DNA of 64,000 bases, taken from contig DUNU01000002.1 of NCBI GenBank assembly GCA_012839185.1, forward strand, positions 248,001 through 312,000. The letters are read 5' to 3'. This document shows, one piece after another, positions 20,001 to 28,537 of the stretch. This DNA comes from Clostridiales bacterium (GTDB lineage: Bacteria; Bacillota; Clostridia; Oscillospirales; Acutalibacteraceae). The notes below the pieces were generated by a model that saw only the letters and a list, made by a program, of their open reading frames with translations, was not told the origin of the DNA and ran no database searches. Position 1 is the stretch's first letter; the number at the start of each line of letters is the position of its first letter. The position numbers and the translations under genes were made by a program.

Positions 20001-23000
20001 CTAAGGCAGAAGCAATGTACGAGGCATTAGCGGATCTTCTTGACGGCGATCCCGGCGAAATTGAACCCGATCCCTATGATTGGGATACCTTTATCGACGG
20101 TGTTGAAGTGGATCCCTCTATTACCAGTGCCGATATGTGCTACTTAAAGTACAATACGAACTGGAATCGTACAACTGCTAAATATGTCTACGATAATTTC
20201 AATGATATTGCTGATGCAATCCTTCGCATGGTTGACGAAGACAATCCGCAGACCTTAGAAGGACTTATAGACGGTCTTCTCTATGAAAACATCTTTACGG
20301 CAGAAACCGTAAACAAACTCTACGATGCTATTATCGGCTTCTATGACACAATCAATGATAACGATGCTGACGGTCACATCTTTAATGTATTAAATCTTGC
20401 TCTTGATCTTGATCTCAGCACTTATGCCGAAATTAAGGCACAGGGTCCCTACGTATTTAATGAATATCTTGATGCTCAAGAGCAGTTCATTGATGCTATT
20501 GTTGAACTTCTTGCTCCCTTTGAGCCTCTCCTTGAGTTCCTCTTTGCAGGCAAGGATCTTGCTCTCTTTACAGACTACGACGAGACAGAACCTCAGATTG
20601 TACTCAAGGGTGCATACGGTTATCAAGATGGTTTGATAACTCTCTATGAAGCATTCAATATGACACCGATGGATCCGGCTGACTTCGCGATTGCTTTGGC
20701 AGCTCACGACGGCAGCGGTATCCGTGCTATCTTAGAGCCTGTTGTCAACTTCATTGACGACATTGCCGAAGCTCCTGTTCAGGAAATTGCAAAACTTCTC
20801 CCGCAGATTATCTTCTTCTTACAGTCTGGCAACCTTAAGGTTTCCGTAACAAATATCTTGGGTGCAGTCAACAATCTTCTTGACAGAATCAAACCTATCT
20901 ATGATGTAGATCTTGAAGGTCTTGTCATTGAAGGTCTTGGTTTTGAGCTCGCTGAAGGCACGACAATCTGGGATATGGTTGCTTATGACAACCTTATCAA
21001 CCTTGCAGAAAATGCAACGGGAATGGAACTTTCCACTATCGTTGATGAGGCTATTAAGGGAATTTACTTCCCCGATCATGAAGAGCCCGCACAGTGCATT
21101 ATCAATAAAACAACAGGTAAGGTTCAGTTCATCGATGGAAAATTCGAAGAATATGATTCACTTACTCTCCTTATCTCTGTTGCTATCGAACTCTTAATGT
21201 ACAAGGACGAAGCAGCAGGAATTGATAACGCTCTTGCTCTTGAAACTCTTATCAATAAGGATTGTGCTCCGGGCGAAGAAAAGATTCCGTACGGCACAAT
21301 TGATATGATTTTCACAATCTTCGATACGGAAATCACAGGTCTTATGGGTATCGACTGGTTCTACTTTGATGAAGACTTTGTTCCTCCCATCTTTGCAGCA
21401 GGTGAACCTATTGATCTTCCTCCTCAGTCCATTGTATATCTTGACAACTATGCATCTACCAACTGGGATAGGGAACTTGTTAATTATATTGACAGTAACC
21501 TTGAATCCATCGTTGACAGCATCATCAAACTTATTTATAAGGATAAGCCGGAGGCATATACTTGCTACACCGATTTAATGGCTGGCAAGATTGATGCTCT
21601 CTTCTCAGATGACATTATCAACGGTATCGTCGGTGCAATCTTACCGCTTCTCGGTCAGATTGATGCAGCTCTCCTTGACACAGTGGGCATTGTCCTTAAC
21701 ATAGACCTCAGTTACTACGAGAACTTAACAGGCGATGAAGAATGGGGTGTAACAGACATCCAGTCCTTTATCCAGATGTTCAAGCTCGTTCTCGCTCCTC
21801 TTGCTCCTGCTCTTAACTGGCTCCTCCTTGACGGTGATTACACCTTCTTCAGCGGTTCCGAACATACAGTCGGCGACGGCGAAGCACTTATCACCATTAA
21901 TGGTGCAGACGGTTATGACTATGGCGTAGTTCCGCTTCTTGAAGCTCTTGTAGGCACAGCAGGTATTGATGTAAAATCCGGTGCCGAAATCAAGGCTGAA
22001 AACGAAGCTCTCGTTGCAGCAGGCAAAGATCCCACAGCAGTTATCTCTGCTATTCTTGAGCCTCTCGGCGAACTCTTAAAACTCATTGAGGGCGAAGACT
22101 ACATAACAACAGTTATCGACCTTATCAACAACATCTTCTACTACATTAACGCAAACGGCGTAAGTGCATCCATTAACAATATGTTCATCGCCGTTCTCAG
22201 CATTACTGATACTCTCAACAATACCGGTCTTGTAGAACTTGATCTTGTCAATATGCTCAATGACCTTATCAATGAGGCTATCGGTATTACAACATTCGAT
22301 CTCAGAAATATTGATATTAAGACAATTTGCGACATTATTTACGAAGTTGTAGGTTTTGAAGTATATCAATATATCGGAGCATTCCTCGAAAACTACTTCA
22401 TAGGTCACCTTGAAATGTTCTTAAGTGCAAATGCACAGCCCGCTGTCCGTTTGGTACTTAACGACATCGAATCCGGCGAACTCGGTACTCGCGGCGACTT
22501 CCTTACTTGCCTGATCTCACTCGCTCTTGATACGGTTGAAGATCCCGCCAACAGAGATAAACTCATTGAGCTTATTGCTGATGTCAAGGAAGACGACGAC
22601 GATGCAACAAGAGCAGAAAAGATAGCAAATGCAACAAATACAGTTAATGCCATCATTGCTCTTTTGAACGGCGATCCCGGCGATATTATTCCTGATGACT
22701 TTGATTTCGACTCCTTCATTGATGGTGTGGAACAGGATGACACAATTACCAGTGCCGACATGTGCTATCTCAGGTACAACAACAACTGGAATCGTGAAAC
22801 CGCTTCCTATGTCTATGAAAATGCAAATGAAGTCATAAACGGCGTACTTAAACTTGTCGATAGTGAAAATCCGAAGACCATTGAAGGAATCATGGAAGAT
22901 CTTCTCTACGACAATCTTTACACCGAAGACCTTGCAAACAAGGCTTTCGATGCAATTATCGGTCTTTATGACACAATTCGTGAAGTTGATACAGACGGTC

Positions 23001-26000
23001 ATATCTTCAATGTAATCAAACATGCAATAGGTGTTGACTTCAACGCTTACAAGAATATCAAGCTTCACGGACATTATGAATTTAACGAAGCAACTCCTGC
23101 CGAAGATCAGTTCGTTGACGCTCTTGTTGAACTTCTTACTCCGTTTGAGCCGATACTTGAATTCCTCTTTGCAGGCAAGGATATTAAATTCTTTGTTGAC
23201 GGCGATGACACTTCACCTCAGATTGTAATCAAGGGTGCTTACGGTTATCGTCACGGATTGATTAAGCTCCTTGAAGCTCTCAATATTGTTCCCGTCAGTG
23301 CAAATACATTTGAAGCACATATTGCATTGCATGACGGCAGCGGTATTCGTGATCTTCTTAATCCGATAGTTGCCTTCCTTGAAGCAGTAGCAGCTGCTCC
23401 TGTTGAAGAAGTTGCAAAACTTCTCCCGCAGTTAATCTACTTCTTGCAGTCGGGCAACCTTGAGATTGCTGTAACAAATATGTTAGGTGCAGTCTATGCA
23501 TTATTTGACAGAATTAAGCCCATTTATGATGTAGACCTCGAAGCTCTCATCGTTGACGGTCTTAATATTGAGCTTGAAGCAGGCGAAACACTTTGGGATT
23601 ACCTCGCTTATGATAACCTCATCAATCTTGCTGAAACAGCAACCGGTATGGAACTCTCCACTATCGTTGACGAGGCAATCAACGGCACATACTTCCCGAA
23701 CAGCGATGATCCCACACAGTGTATCATTAACAGAACTACCGGTAAGGTTCAGTATATCCCGGGTAAATTCGAAGAATATGACGCTCTTACACTTCTTATC
23801 TCCGTAGCACTTGAATTACTTCTTTACAAGGACGAAGGTGCCGGAATTGATAACGCTCATGCATTTGAAGCCTTTATCAATAAGGATTGTGCTCCGGGCG
23901 AAGAAAAGATTCCGTACGGTGCTATTGATGCTATCGCAGCAATCTTCTTTGAAGAAATTGACGGACTTATGGGAATTGACTGGTTCTACTTCGATCCTTA
24001 TTTTGTACCGCCTATTTTTGCAGAAGGTGCAACCCTCGATACTCCCGAACAGTCTATTGTTTATCTTGACAACTATGCTTCAACCAATTGGGATAAGGAA
24101 TTTGTCGATTATCTCGATGAAAACTTTGAAGACATTATGGACTGGATCGTAACTCTTGTCTATAAGGACAGAGCAGAAGGCTATACAAGTGTAGCCGAAG
24201 TTCATGCGGGCATACTTGAAAGACTTTTCTCCGACGATATGATCAATGATATTGTTGGTGGAATTGTCCCGCTTGTAGAAAAGATTGACCAAAGTCTCCT
24301 TGACACCGTTGGACTTCTCCTCAATGTTGACCTTAGTTACTACCAGACATTGACAGGCGAGGAAACATGGGGTGTAACTGATGTTGCGTCCTTCGTAGAC
24401 ACTCTTGAGTTCATTCTTGCTCCTCTTTCACCCGTACTTAACTGGCTCCTCCTTGGTGAAAATTATGCATTCTTCAACGGCTCCGATCATGTAGTCGGCG
24501 ACGGCAATGACATAATCACAATTCAGGGTGCAAACGGTTATGACTACGGTGTAATTCCGTTGCTTGAGGCTCTCGTAGGCACAGCAGGTGTCAATGTTAA
24601 ATCTTTAGCTGAAGTTAAGGCTGAAAACGAAGCCCTTGTCGCAACAGGAAAAGAACCCTCCGCAGTTATCGCTGCAATCCTTGATCCTCTTGCAGATATG
24701 CTCAACTTGTTCGGTACAGATGATTATGTTGATGCTTTAATTTCTCTTATCAACAACCTCTTCTACTACGTCAATGCAAACGGTGTATCCGCAAGTGTAA
24801 ACAATATGTTCATAGCAGTTCTCCATATCACGGATGCTCTTACAGAATCCGGCGTTGTTGATGCTGACCTTATCGGCATGATAAACGATCTCGTAAATGA
24901 TTCTCTCAATATGACAACCTTCGATCTTATGAATATTGATATTAAGACGATATGCGACATCGTATTCTCAGCAACAGGCGGATTTGATACTTATAACTAT
25001 GTCGGTGAATTCCTTGAGAACTACTTCATCGGACATCTTGAAATGTTCATGAGTAAAAATGCACAGCCCGCTGTTCGTCTTGTAATAAACGAAACAGGCG
25101 GTGGTGCACTCGGAACCCGCGGTGACTTCCTCACCTGCTTAATCTCTCTTACTCTTGAGACCTTTGAAGATCCCACCAATGAGGCAATTCTTACAAGCTG
25201 GTTCGGCGGAAATGCTAATATCTATCAAGGTATTCTCAACATTCTCTCCATCAAGGATTACGGCATCTATGACGACATCGACTGGCTCTTCACAGATGAA
25301 ATTGCTCCCGGACAAACCGAGGGTACAACAGTACACAGTCCGATTCGAAACTCCACATCTCTTATCAGATATGGTAAGTACTGGACTCGTGAAAAGGCTG
25401 AATACGTGGATTCTCATCTTGAGTCTTGCATTGATGCAGTTCTTCACCTCTTAGGTGTTGAAATGGAACTTGGCGGACTTCAGATTGATCTTGACAGTCT
25501 TGAAACCGCACTTCAATCTCTTGTTGCGGGTGAGCTTTATACTCAGAAGCTTGCCAACAGAATCCTCAACAAGATCCTTGATATACTTGGTCAACTTGAA
25601 GAAATTGATACTGAAGGTTACATTGAAGAACTCATAAAGAGACTTATCGATGTTGACCTCTCTGAATATGACGGTTTCTACTATGACTATGATTGGGGCT
25701 TTGAAGACGGCGACCGTGCAGGTTTCGTTAATGCTCTTCTTGAAATGTTCATGCCTCTTGAACCCGTACTTCGCTGGTTGTTCTTTGATGACGATTGGGC
25801 GTTGTTCGTAGAAGAAGACGGTATGACTCAGATAAATCTTCCCGGCGGCTACGGCTACAAGTACGGTATTATCCCGATTCTTGAAGCTCTCCAGTGTGAT
25901 AATATTCTCACTCAGGAAGAGTATGAAGCAGCTTATGCGGCAGACTCGAATAATCTTATATTAGCATTTGTTAACCCGCTTCTTGACAGAATTGACAAGG

Positions 26001-26875
26001 TACTTGAAGATCCCGCAAACGAGATCATGGATCTCCTTCCTTCCGTCATTTACTTCATCGAATCCGATGGTTTAAGTGCATGTTGGGAAAATCTCCTTCA
26101 TGGTGTATATATCATCCTTGAAGCAATTAGCCCGATTTACGAAGTAGATCTTGCAATGCTTCTCTTCAAGATGGATATTCATACCATAGAACAGGGTGGC
26201 GAGCTCGATATCGCAAAAATCCTTGAATCTCTTCTTGATTCTCTTGAAGAAAGAACAGGATTTACATTCACGGATATCGCAGTTGACCTACTTTCAGATC
26301 TCTCCACCGGTACGGTTTACAAGTTCCAGAGTAAGAACGGAAGAACAGCCTACTCAATGAGGGCAGCTAAGTCCGCTGAAGATGCAATCGGCGACAGAGC
26401 AGACCTTATTACCGCAATCCTTTGCATCGCAATGGAATTCATCGCAACAGGAGATAACGCACAACAACTTAAGGCTCTTGTCAGCGAAAGCATTGATGAA
26501 GAAGCCGCTAAGTATGTAAATGCTCTTATCGATACTCTCTACTCGGCAGTTAAGTCTGATCCCGTAGAACATGTTGATATCATGCTTGGTACTCTCTGGT
26601 ACGTATTCTATGGTGCAGATATTGCGGCTGAATCAGCAGATGAATGGCTCACAGACTTCAACAATGACTGGCAGTTCATCATTGACCTTATGGGCAATGC
26701 AGAAACAGATGTTATTGCAAGTATGGGCAAAATCTTCGCAGGTGTTCTCGATACTTATCTTGATGACATCTTTGACAGTGAAGGTCTTGCATCTAACGGT
26801 CTGATCTCCTTCTTCCAGAGGCTGAAAGCCTTCTTCCAGAAGATCATTGACTTCTTCAAGAACCTTTTCGCCTAA
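14051..26875 (+). CDS. Giant secreted repeat protein, main body
   Basis: 4,274 residues from the first ATG after the amber codon; with the upstream part the full protein would be about 4,385 residues. I do not recognise a named family. It is acidic, helical, very poor in Cys, and has no membrane segment. Residues (full numbering) about 110-540 are an alpha-helical N-terminal region. Then come at least seven related modules of 430-530 residues, starting near 1141, 1670, 2138, 2571, 3013, 3446 and 3876, with a degenerate one before them. Each has a YxxNxNW-type opening, two helical hairpins, an FxxxLxxPxLxWLL segment, a GYDYGVIPLLEAL motif and a LLPxxxYFxxxxG motif. The last residues form an aromatic, basic helix (FFQKIIDFFKNLFA). 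The ATG at 14051 has a possible AAGG site, so reinitiation is possible, but the product would then lack a signal peptide. Likely cell-surface or extracellular alpha-solenoid; role unknown. Confidence 0.85.
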   Translation: MSRMRDRVKELTGYTTGPAAAVINAVLPDTMEYDADFRDSIYIIGDRSEFVQARTTTVEIGITVDAALARADKALSEIDNLPVEYMYTFDVKANSASATMLSRGHWYSFDGEFVGEELTANETLEAMKTAYNYFSSNMGDFNALIAANKNTYAEDKAQWDALVELGISKNIYDKYFGAVTPAAIADYLTASAAANEVFTKREAVERFNASQLVDVSAYTLDEVNAFYSQVKADYDFIVYWGYVDARNYFADNFGYDVKAWSTYMKSLETAVDKAEIAGLLPEIQAIDAQVETYIVQFASQEEMEAATTWFKAELTNELLAGFYNQYTAIVSQIDAYSLAAKAEFTRSLGFYGMIESEAAKRGIDPATGLVPAAGEGTTDPTATQRGWPGFTKNDLTNGTGVFCVREAEGYHNVPGYATQVRYADIARHDGETDKPHGDDYTVRDLVVEAVLENLDAWLASDEFSQLLSGLLDLGEEYTEVENLTELIYAIFNKNVFCDDVLNAVMTMLYKDLAKKLPDILLDALANAMNPGQSYRYNYNNSGPYDPNGTTPPSQNYVYLYIGDASIASNTRAWLRMNGLGSSYNLEDIFAGIGLNLYPQQIVSYFNAQGFPGIASLLSQAGKRASEIRYENGVPYVYSSWDNPILPVDEDGTFAFEWGVNDFAGFKRGFAAMVSGIAPLLKTVLFNVPYDSGVITHIVDADIKAKVLWEQSINNVDLQLVLQIAGVTGYDDVIAPLFEQLGVPASQIPNISCSSGNSRTDTTLTVNTMVNAILDPLWWFIQDLTTQPLNKVINLLPTLAYSIKNFTLESLLSRLALNIHWYVHDIAGGGLLGEIVSWFRRYFKGDIPLNLFSYEDPDSGMVKLYEILEMDNYQDMRDINKVLNAVLKLVASDEEEGTPPVTIKPLNQNILAALGSDVAYTSKRTGACINNYSRKIVADKSDVFYYVFNWLFSNYGNVEDLKELIGVFADNIEFPEIVEDLINNLGANPNDCLSALVEMFYPQEYGYQHITYNTNFDTFDGQNESGSNVTTHPSLCYLKYSNMWTEDKAAEFYNTADEFLDNLLKTISNDENFTLDSVVDGLLGKIFNTDTLHSLTSLVAGLAELEQPGEIDPETGEPTKPVLGPGIVQLIEKELGGSFTDFYGQYMPPEGADEDWKYDWGFEIINADDPDRTEDIIASADFFSALSTLIMPVAPLLAMLLGGQEWRLLTGVLPGGTTTKLLRFIGYEGYREGLVPLYEMLGLTPGDINADTLDGAFGFMAWADFNNWAAIACADSSTPAQKQEAYEWIINAVLNPVIGVLDKFADNPIDYFCTTLPNIMYQVQTDAFRDYIFNTLQGLIVILDTVRPIIDVDLPFIAELLEPEEPAPGEEEEPISPILQGFIDYCYNHTIKDILTFKGLLDALGEMFGLTLTNLVLEAINGTLLLGGVETYTSSNGKTIYKALVNTTVTTADANLYQPWDVMTVLAEVILEILQTPGNADAIELLIGGDFVNVDEETGDITPKGILSSLVGILNSKIEEDAYATIDWLAPFDVTYYDIVAGSYDMTTLVPADGSLDRINAYLQYNTNWTEDLADYLDINLANIADAIVRIANDDETATLGSVIDGLIAENLTGAMLNDIFGQLVGMFNNIDAYLATIDLFFGIDLTGLTEDYEPYPDDQIFTLTEFIGELETQLAPVSKLLDWLLLGVDYEFFNGSDYVEHYDDNYQHVKQDGESIIRIAGGNGWDTGVVPFLEAITRPVGKNDLVKNAAAIRAEIAGGAEGAALHALVDPLVAVAEMAADNPIDTIMDVLNNLFYFLNVGGLTAFIDNSLVAIFNIADVVNASGLLEMIDAEQFENGLYGVINERLTFKDEDDNVLFALDIKNLDLDLLSIIDIISAVTGLNLDTLKNFFDHEYYLGYLDFYVSTNGSLAGMLRFVDYVDQYGYPNVDFNGEYFKGTRSDFITVMVCLLLDVIEEAGNRDPLIELLAGVKADDDEATVAEKMAKAEAMYEALADLLDGDPGEIEPDPYDWDTFIDGVEVDPSITSADMCYLKYNTNWNRTTAKYVYDNFNDIADAILRMVDEDNPQTLEGLIDGLLYENIFTAETVNKLYDAIIGFYDTINDNDADGHIFNVLNLALDLDLSTYAEIKAQGPYVFNEYLDAQEQFIDAIVELLAPFEPLLEFLFAGKDLALFTDYDETEPQIVLKGAYGYQDGLITLYEAFNMTPMDPADFAIALAAHDGSGIRAILEPVVNFIDDIAEAPVQEIAKLLPQIIFFLQSGNLKVSVTNILGAVNNLLDRIKPIYDVDLEGLVIEGLGFELAEGTTIWDMVAYDNLINLAENATGMELSTIVDEAIKGIYFPDHEEPAQCIINKTTGKVQFIDGKFEEYDSLTLLISVAIELLMYKDEAAGIDNALALETLINKDCAPGEEKIPYGTIDMIFTIFDTEITGLMGIDWFYFDEDFVPPIFAAGEPIDLPPQSIVYLDNYASTNWDRELVNYIDSNLESIVDSIIKLIYKDKPEAYTCYTDLMAGKIDALFSDDIINGIVGAILPLLGQIDAALLDTVGIVLNIDLSYYENLTGDEEWGVTDIQSFIQMFKLVLAPLAPALNWLLLDGDYTFFSGSEHTVGDGEALITINGADGYDYGVVPLLEALVGTAGIDVKSGAEIKAENEALVAAGKDPTAVISAILEPLGELLKLIEGEDYITTVIDLINNIFYYINANGVSASINNMFIAVLSITDTLNNTGLVELDLVNMLNDLINEAIGITTFDLRNIDIKTICDIIYEVVGFEVYQYIGAFLENYFIGHLEMFLSANAQPAVRLVLNDIESGELGTRGDFLTCLISLALDTVEDPANRDKLIELIADVKEDDDDATRAEKIANATNTVNAIIALLNGDPGDIIPDDFDFDSFIDGVEQDDTITSADMCYLRYNNNWNRETASYVYENANEVINGVLKLVDSENPKTIEGIMEDLLYDNLYTEDLANKAFDAIIGLYDTIREVDTDGHIFNVIKHAIGVDFNAYKNIKLHGHYEFNEATPAEDQFVDALVELLTPFEPILEFLFAGKDIKFFVDGDDTSPQIVIKGAYGYRHGLIKLLEALNIVPVSANTFEAHIALHDGSGIRDLLNPIVAFLEAVAAAPVEEVAKLLPQLIYFLQSGNLEIAVTNMLGAVYALFDRIKPIYDVDLEALIVDGLNIELEAGETLWDYLAYDNLINLAETATGMELSTIVDEAINGTYFPNSDDPTQCIINRTTGKVQYIPGKFEEYDALTLLISVALELLLYKDEGAGIDNAHAFEAFINKDCAPGEEKIPYGAIDAIAAIFFEEIDGLMGIDWFYFDPYFVPPIFAEGATLDTPEQSIVYLDNYASTNWDKEFVDYLDENFEDIMDWIVTLVYKDRAEGYTSVAEVHAGILERLFSDDMINDIVGGIVPLVEKIDQSLLDTVGLLLNVDLSYYQTLTGEETWGVTDVASFVDTLEFILAPLSPVLNWLLLGENYAFFNGSDHVVGDGNDIITIQGANGYDYGVIPLLEALVGTAGVNVKSLAEVKAENEALVATGKEPSAVIAAILDPLADMLNLFGTDDYVDALISLINNLFYYVNANGVSASVNNMFIAVLHITDALTESGVVDADLIGMINDLVNDSLNMTTFDLMNIDIKTICDIVFSATGGFDTYNYVGEFLENYFIGHLEMFMSKNAQPAVRLVINETGGGALGTRGDFLTCLISLTLETFEDPTNEAILTSWFGGNANIYQGILNILSIKDYGIYDDIDWLFTDEIAPGQTEGTTVHSPIRNSTSLIRYGKYWTREKAEYVDSHLESCIDAVLHLLGVEMELGGLQIDLDSLETALQSLVAGELYTQKLANRILNKILDILGQLEEIDTEGYIEELIKRLIDVDLSEYDGFYYDYDWGFEDGDRAGFVNALLEMFMPLEPVLRWLFFDDDWALFVEEDGMTQINLPGGYGYKYGIIPILEALQCDNILTQEEYEAAYAADSNNLILAFVNPLLDRIDKVLEDPANEIMDLLPSVIYFIESDGLSACWENLLHGVYIILEAISPIYEVDLAMLLFKMDIHTIEQGGELDIAKILESLLDSLEERTGFTFTDIAVDLLSDLSTGTVYKFQSKNGRTAYSMRAAKSAEDAIGDRADLITAILCIAMEFIATGDNAQQLKALVSESIDEEAAKYVNALIDTLYSAVKSDPVEHVDIMLGTLWYVFYGADIAAESADEWLTDFNNDWQFIIDLMGNAETDVIASMGKIFAGVLDTYLDDIFDSEGLASNGLISFFQRLKAFFQKIIDFFKNLFA
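20095..22719 (+). repeat. Tandem super-repeat, copy A (modules 3+4 of the giant protein)
   Basis: A two-module block of 875 codons, repeated immediately downstream with a period of 2,625 bases. Matching landmarks are ATTACCAGTGCCGA at 20120 and 22745, a 45-base identical run at 21250-21294 and 23875-23919, and the SIVYLDNYASTNWD codons at 21431 and 24056. The opening module has CYLKYNTNWNR and the second has YLDNYASTNWD. Confidence 0.9.
22720..25347 (+). repeat. Tandem super-repeat, copy B (modules 5+6)
   Basis: Second copy of the two-module block. It stays in register at 2,625 bases with copy A until about 25.1 kb, where the offset becomes 2,628 (one extra codon). After FEDPTNEA it diverges into module 7. 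Long stretches of near-identity at DNA level imply an internal duplication more recent than the one that produced modules 1 and 2. Confidence 0.88.
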
Positions 26876-26890
26876 ACCTCAATAAAAACT

Positions 26891-26917
26891 CGTCGGGTTC
26901 GCCCGACGGGTTTTTTA
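26891..26917 (+). terminator. Terminator after the giant gene
   Basis: CGTCGGG / CCCGACG arms with a TTCG tetraloop (26891-26908), then GG and six T, 15 bases after the TAA. Confidence 0.95.
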
Positions 26918-26944
26918 TTATGGTTAAAAAACAGTAGCATTTTT

Positions 26945-26969
26945 GCAGATATTATGTTATAATATCTGC
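26945..26969 (+). promoter_or_regulatory. Palindromic operator over the comM -10 region
   Basis: Perfect inverted repeat GCAGATATTA - 5 bases - TAATATCTGC. It spans a TATAAT at 26958-26963 that lies 18 bases before the comM start codon; no good -35 is visible. A repressor binding here would occlude the promoter. The regulator is unknown. Confidence 0.5.
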
Positions 26970-26980
26970 GAGGTGAGATT

Positions 26981-28495
26981 ATGTTTTCGAAAGTAAATAG
27001 TATGGGTGCTTACGGGTTAGAGACCTTTATGGTGTCGGTCGAGTGTGATATAACGGTCGGCAAGCAGAATTTCAATATTGTCGGTCTGCCGGATAATGCG
27101 GTCAACGAAGCGAAACTCCGCGTTCGTTCTGCGGTCAAAAACTGTGGATATTCCTATCCGAATCAGGCGATAACGGTCAATCTGGCACCTGCCGATATGA
27201 GAAAAGAGGGAGCGTTGTATGATTTGCCGATGCTCATTTCTTTGTTGATTGCCACTCGTCAGCTTGAAAACACTTTTGATGATGCAGCATTTATAGGAGA
27301 ACTTTCGTTAAGCGGTGAAGTTCGTGCAGTCAGCGGTGTTTTGCCGATGGTTATAATGGCACGAAATGCGGGAATAACAAGAGTATTTCTGCCTGCCGAC
27401 AATATTGCCGAGGCATCCGTTGTTCGGGATATGGAATTTTATCCCGTTCCGGACGTAACGACATTGCTTGCTTATTTTCGAGGTGCAAACATAATCGAAC
27501 CCATCACCAGCGAGATAATTATTTATGATAATGAGCCGAAATATCCCGATTTTTCGGATGTAAAAGGACAGCAGGCGGCAAAAAGAGCCTTGGAGGTTGC
27601 AGCAGCAGGAGGGCATAATATTCTTTTGATAGGACCTCCCGGCTCGGGAAAATCTATGCTTGCAAAACGCTTACCCTCCATTTTGCCCGATATGACCTTT
27701 GAAGAATCTCTCGAAACAACGATGATATATTCAGTAGCGGGTGAACTTCCCACAAATGTGTCGTTGATAAGAAACAGACCGTTTCGAACACCTCACCATT
27801 CAATTTCTTCTGCGGGGTTAAGCGGCGGCGGAAGTATTCCGAAACCCGGCGAACTTTCGTTGGCTCATAACGGTGTGTTGTTCTTGGACGAATTTCCTGA
27901 ATTTGGTCGACATATTACTGAGGCTTTACGCCAACCGATAGAAGACGGAGTAATAACCATTGCAAGAGTAGCAGGGACTTTGACCTATCCCTGTTCGGTA
28001 ATGCTCGTATGTGCGATGAATCCCTGCCCTTGCGGTTTTTTGGGACATCCGACGAAAAAATGCACTTGTTCGGACAGACAGCGAGAGAATTATAAATCAA
28101 GAGTATCGGGTCCCTTGCTTGACAGATTGGATATTCACATTGAAGTCCCCGCAACGGAATATGAAAAACTTTCAGATACTTCCATTCCCGAATCGAGTAA
28201 AGAAGTCAGAGAGCGTGTGAACAAGGCTCGTCAGATTCAGCTTGAACGACTTAAAGGTACGGGAATTACAAGTAATGCAAAAATGACACCGGCTCAGACG
28301 AAAGAACTTTGCAAGTTGACCGAAAAAGCCGAAGCGAAGTTCAAACTTGCTTTTGAAAGACTTGGTTTATCGGGTAGAGCCTATGACAAAATTTTAAGAT
28401 TATCCCGCACAATTGCCGACTTGGATGGTGCGGATATGATTGATGTAAAGCATATTTCTGAGGCTTTGCAATATCGTTCTCTTGACAGACAATAA
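26981..28495 (+). CDS. comM: YifB/ComM family Mg-chelatase-like AAA+ ATPase
   Basis: A 504-residue hexameric helicase-type ATPase. In naturally transformable bacteria ComM promotes branch migration during integration of DNA. It has an N-terminal Lon-like/ChlI domain starting MFSKVNSMGAYGLE, the Walker A motif GPPGSGKSMLAKRLP near residue 215, and HHSISSAGLSGGG followed by Walker B VLFLDEFPEF. A Cys cluster (CPCGFLGHPTKKCTC) sits near residue 350. GAGGTGAGATT precedes the ATG. It stands between a strong terminator and rmuC, another DNA-recombination gene. Confidence 0.93.
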   Translation: MFSKVNSMGAYGLETFMVSVECDITVGKQNFNIVGLPDNAVNEAKLRVRSAVKNCGYSYPNQAITVNLAPADMRKEGALYDLPMLISLLIATRQLENTFDDAAFIGELSLSGEVRAVSGVLPMVIMARNAGITRVFLPADNIAEASVVRDMEFYPVPDVTTLLAYFRGANIIEPITSEIIIYDNEPKYPDFSDVKGQQAAKRALEVAAAGGHNILLIGPPGSGKSMLAKRLPSILPDMTFEESLETTMIYSVAGELPTNVSLIRNRPFRTPHHSISSAGLSGGGSIPKPGELSLAHNGVLFLDEFPEFGRHITEALRQPIEDGVITIARVAGTLTYPCSVMLVCAMNPCPCGFLGHPTKKCTCSDRQRENYKSRVSGPLLDRLDIHIEVPATEYEKLSDTSIPESSKEVRERVNKARQIQLERLKGTGITSNAKMTPAQTKELCKLTEKAEAKFKLAFERLGLSGRAYDKILRLSRTIADLDGADMIDVKHISEALQYRSLDRQ

Positions 28496-28537
28496 AAAGT
28501 CTTTGATTCTTATAAAAATACTGACAAAGGATTTAAA

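Noticed and set aside
13600-26900. Many overlapping frames on both strands within the giant gene
   Set aside because: They follow the repeat structure of the main frame, lack ribosome sites and show no independent protein features.
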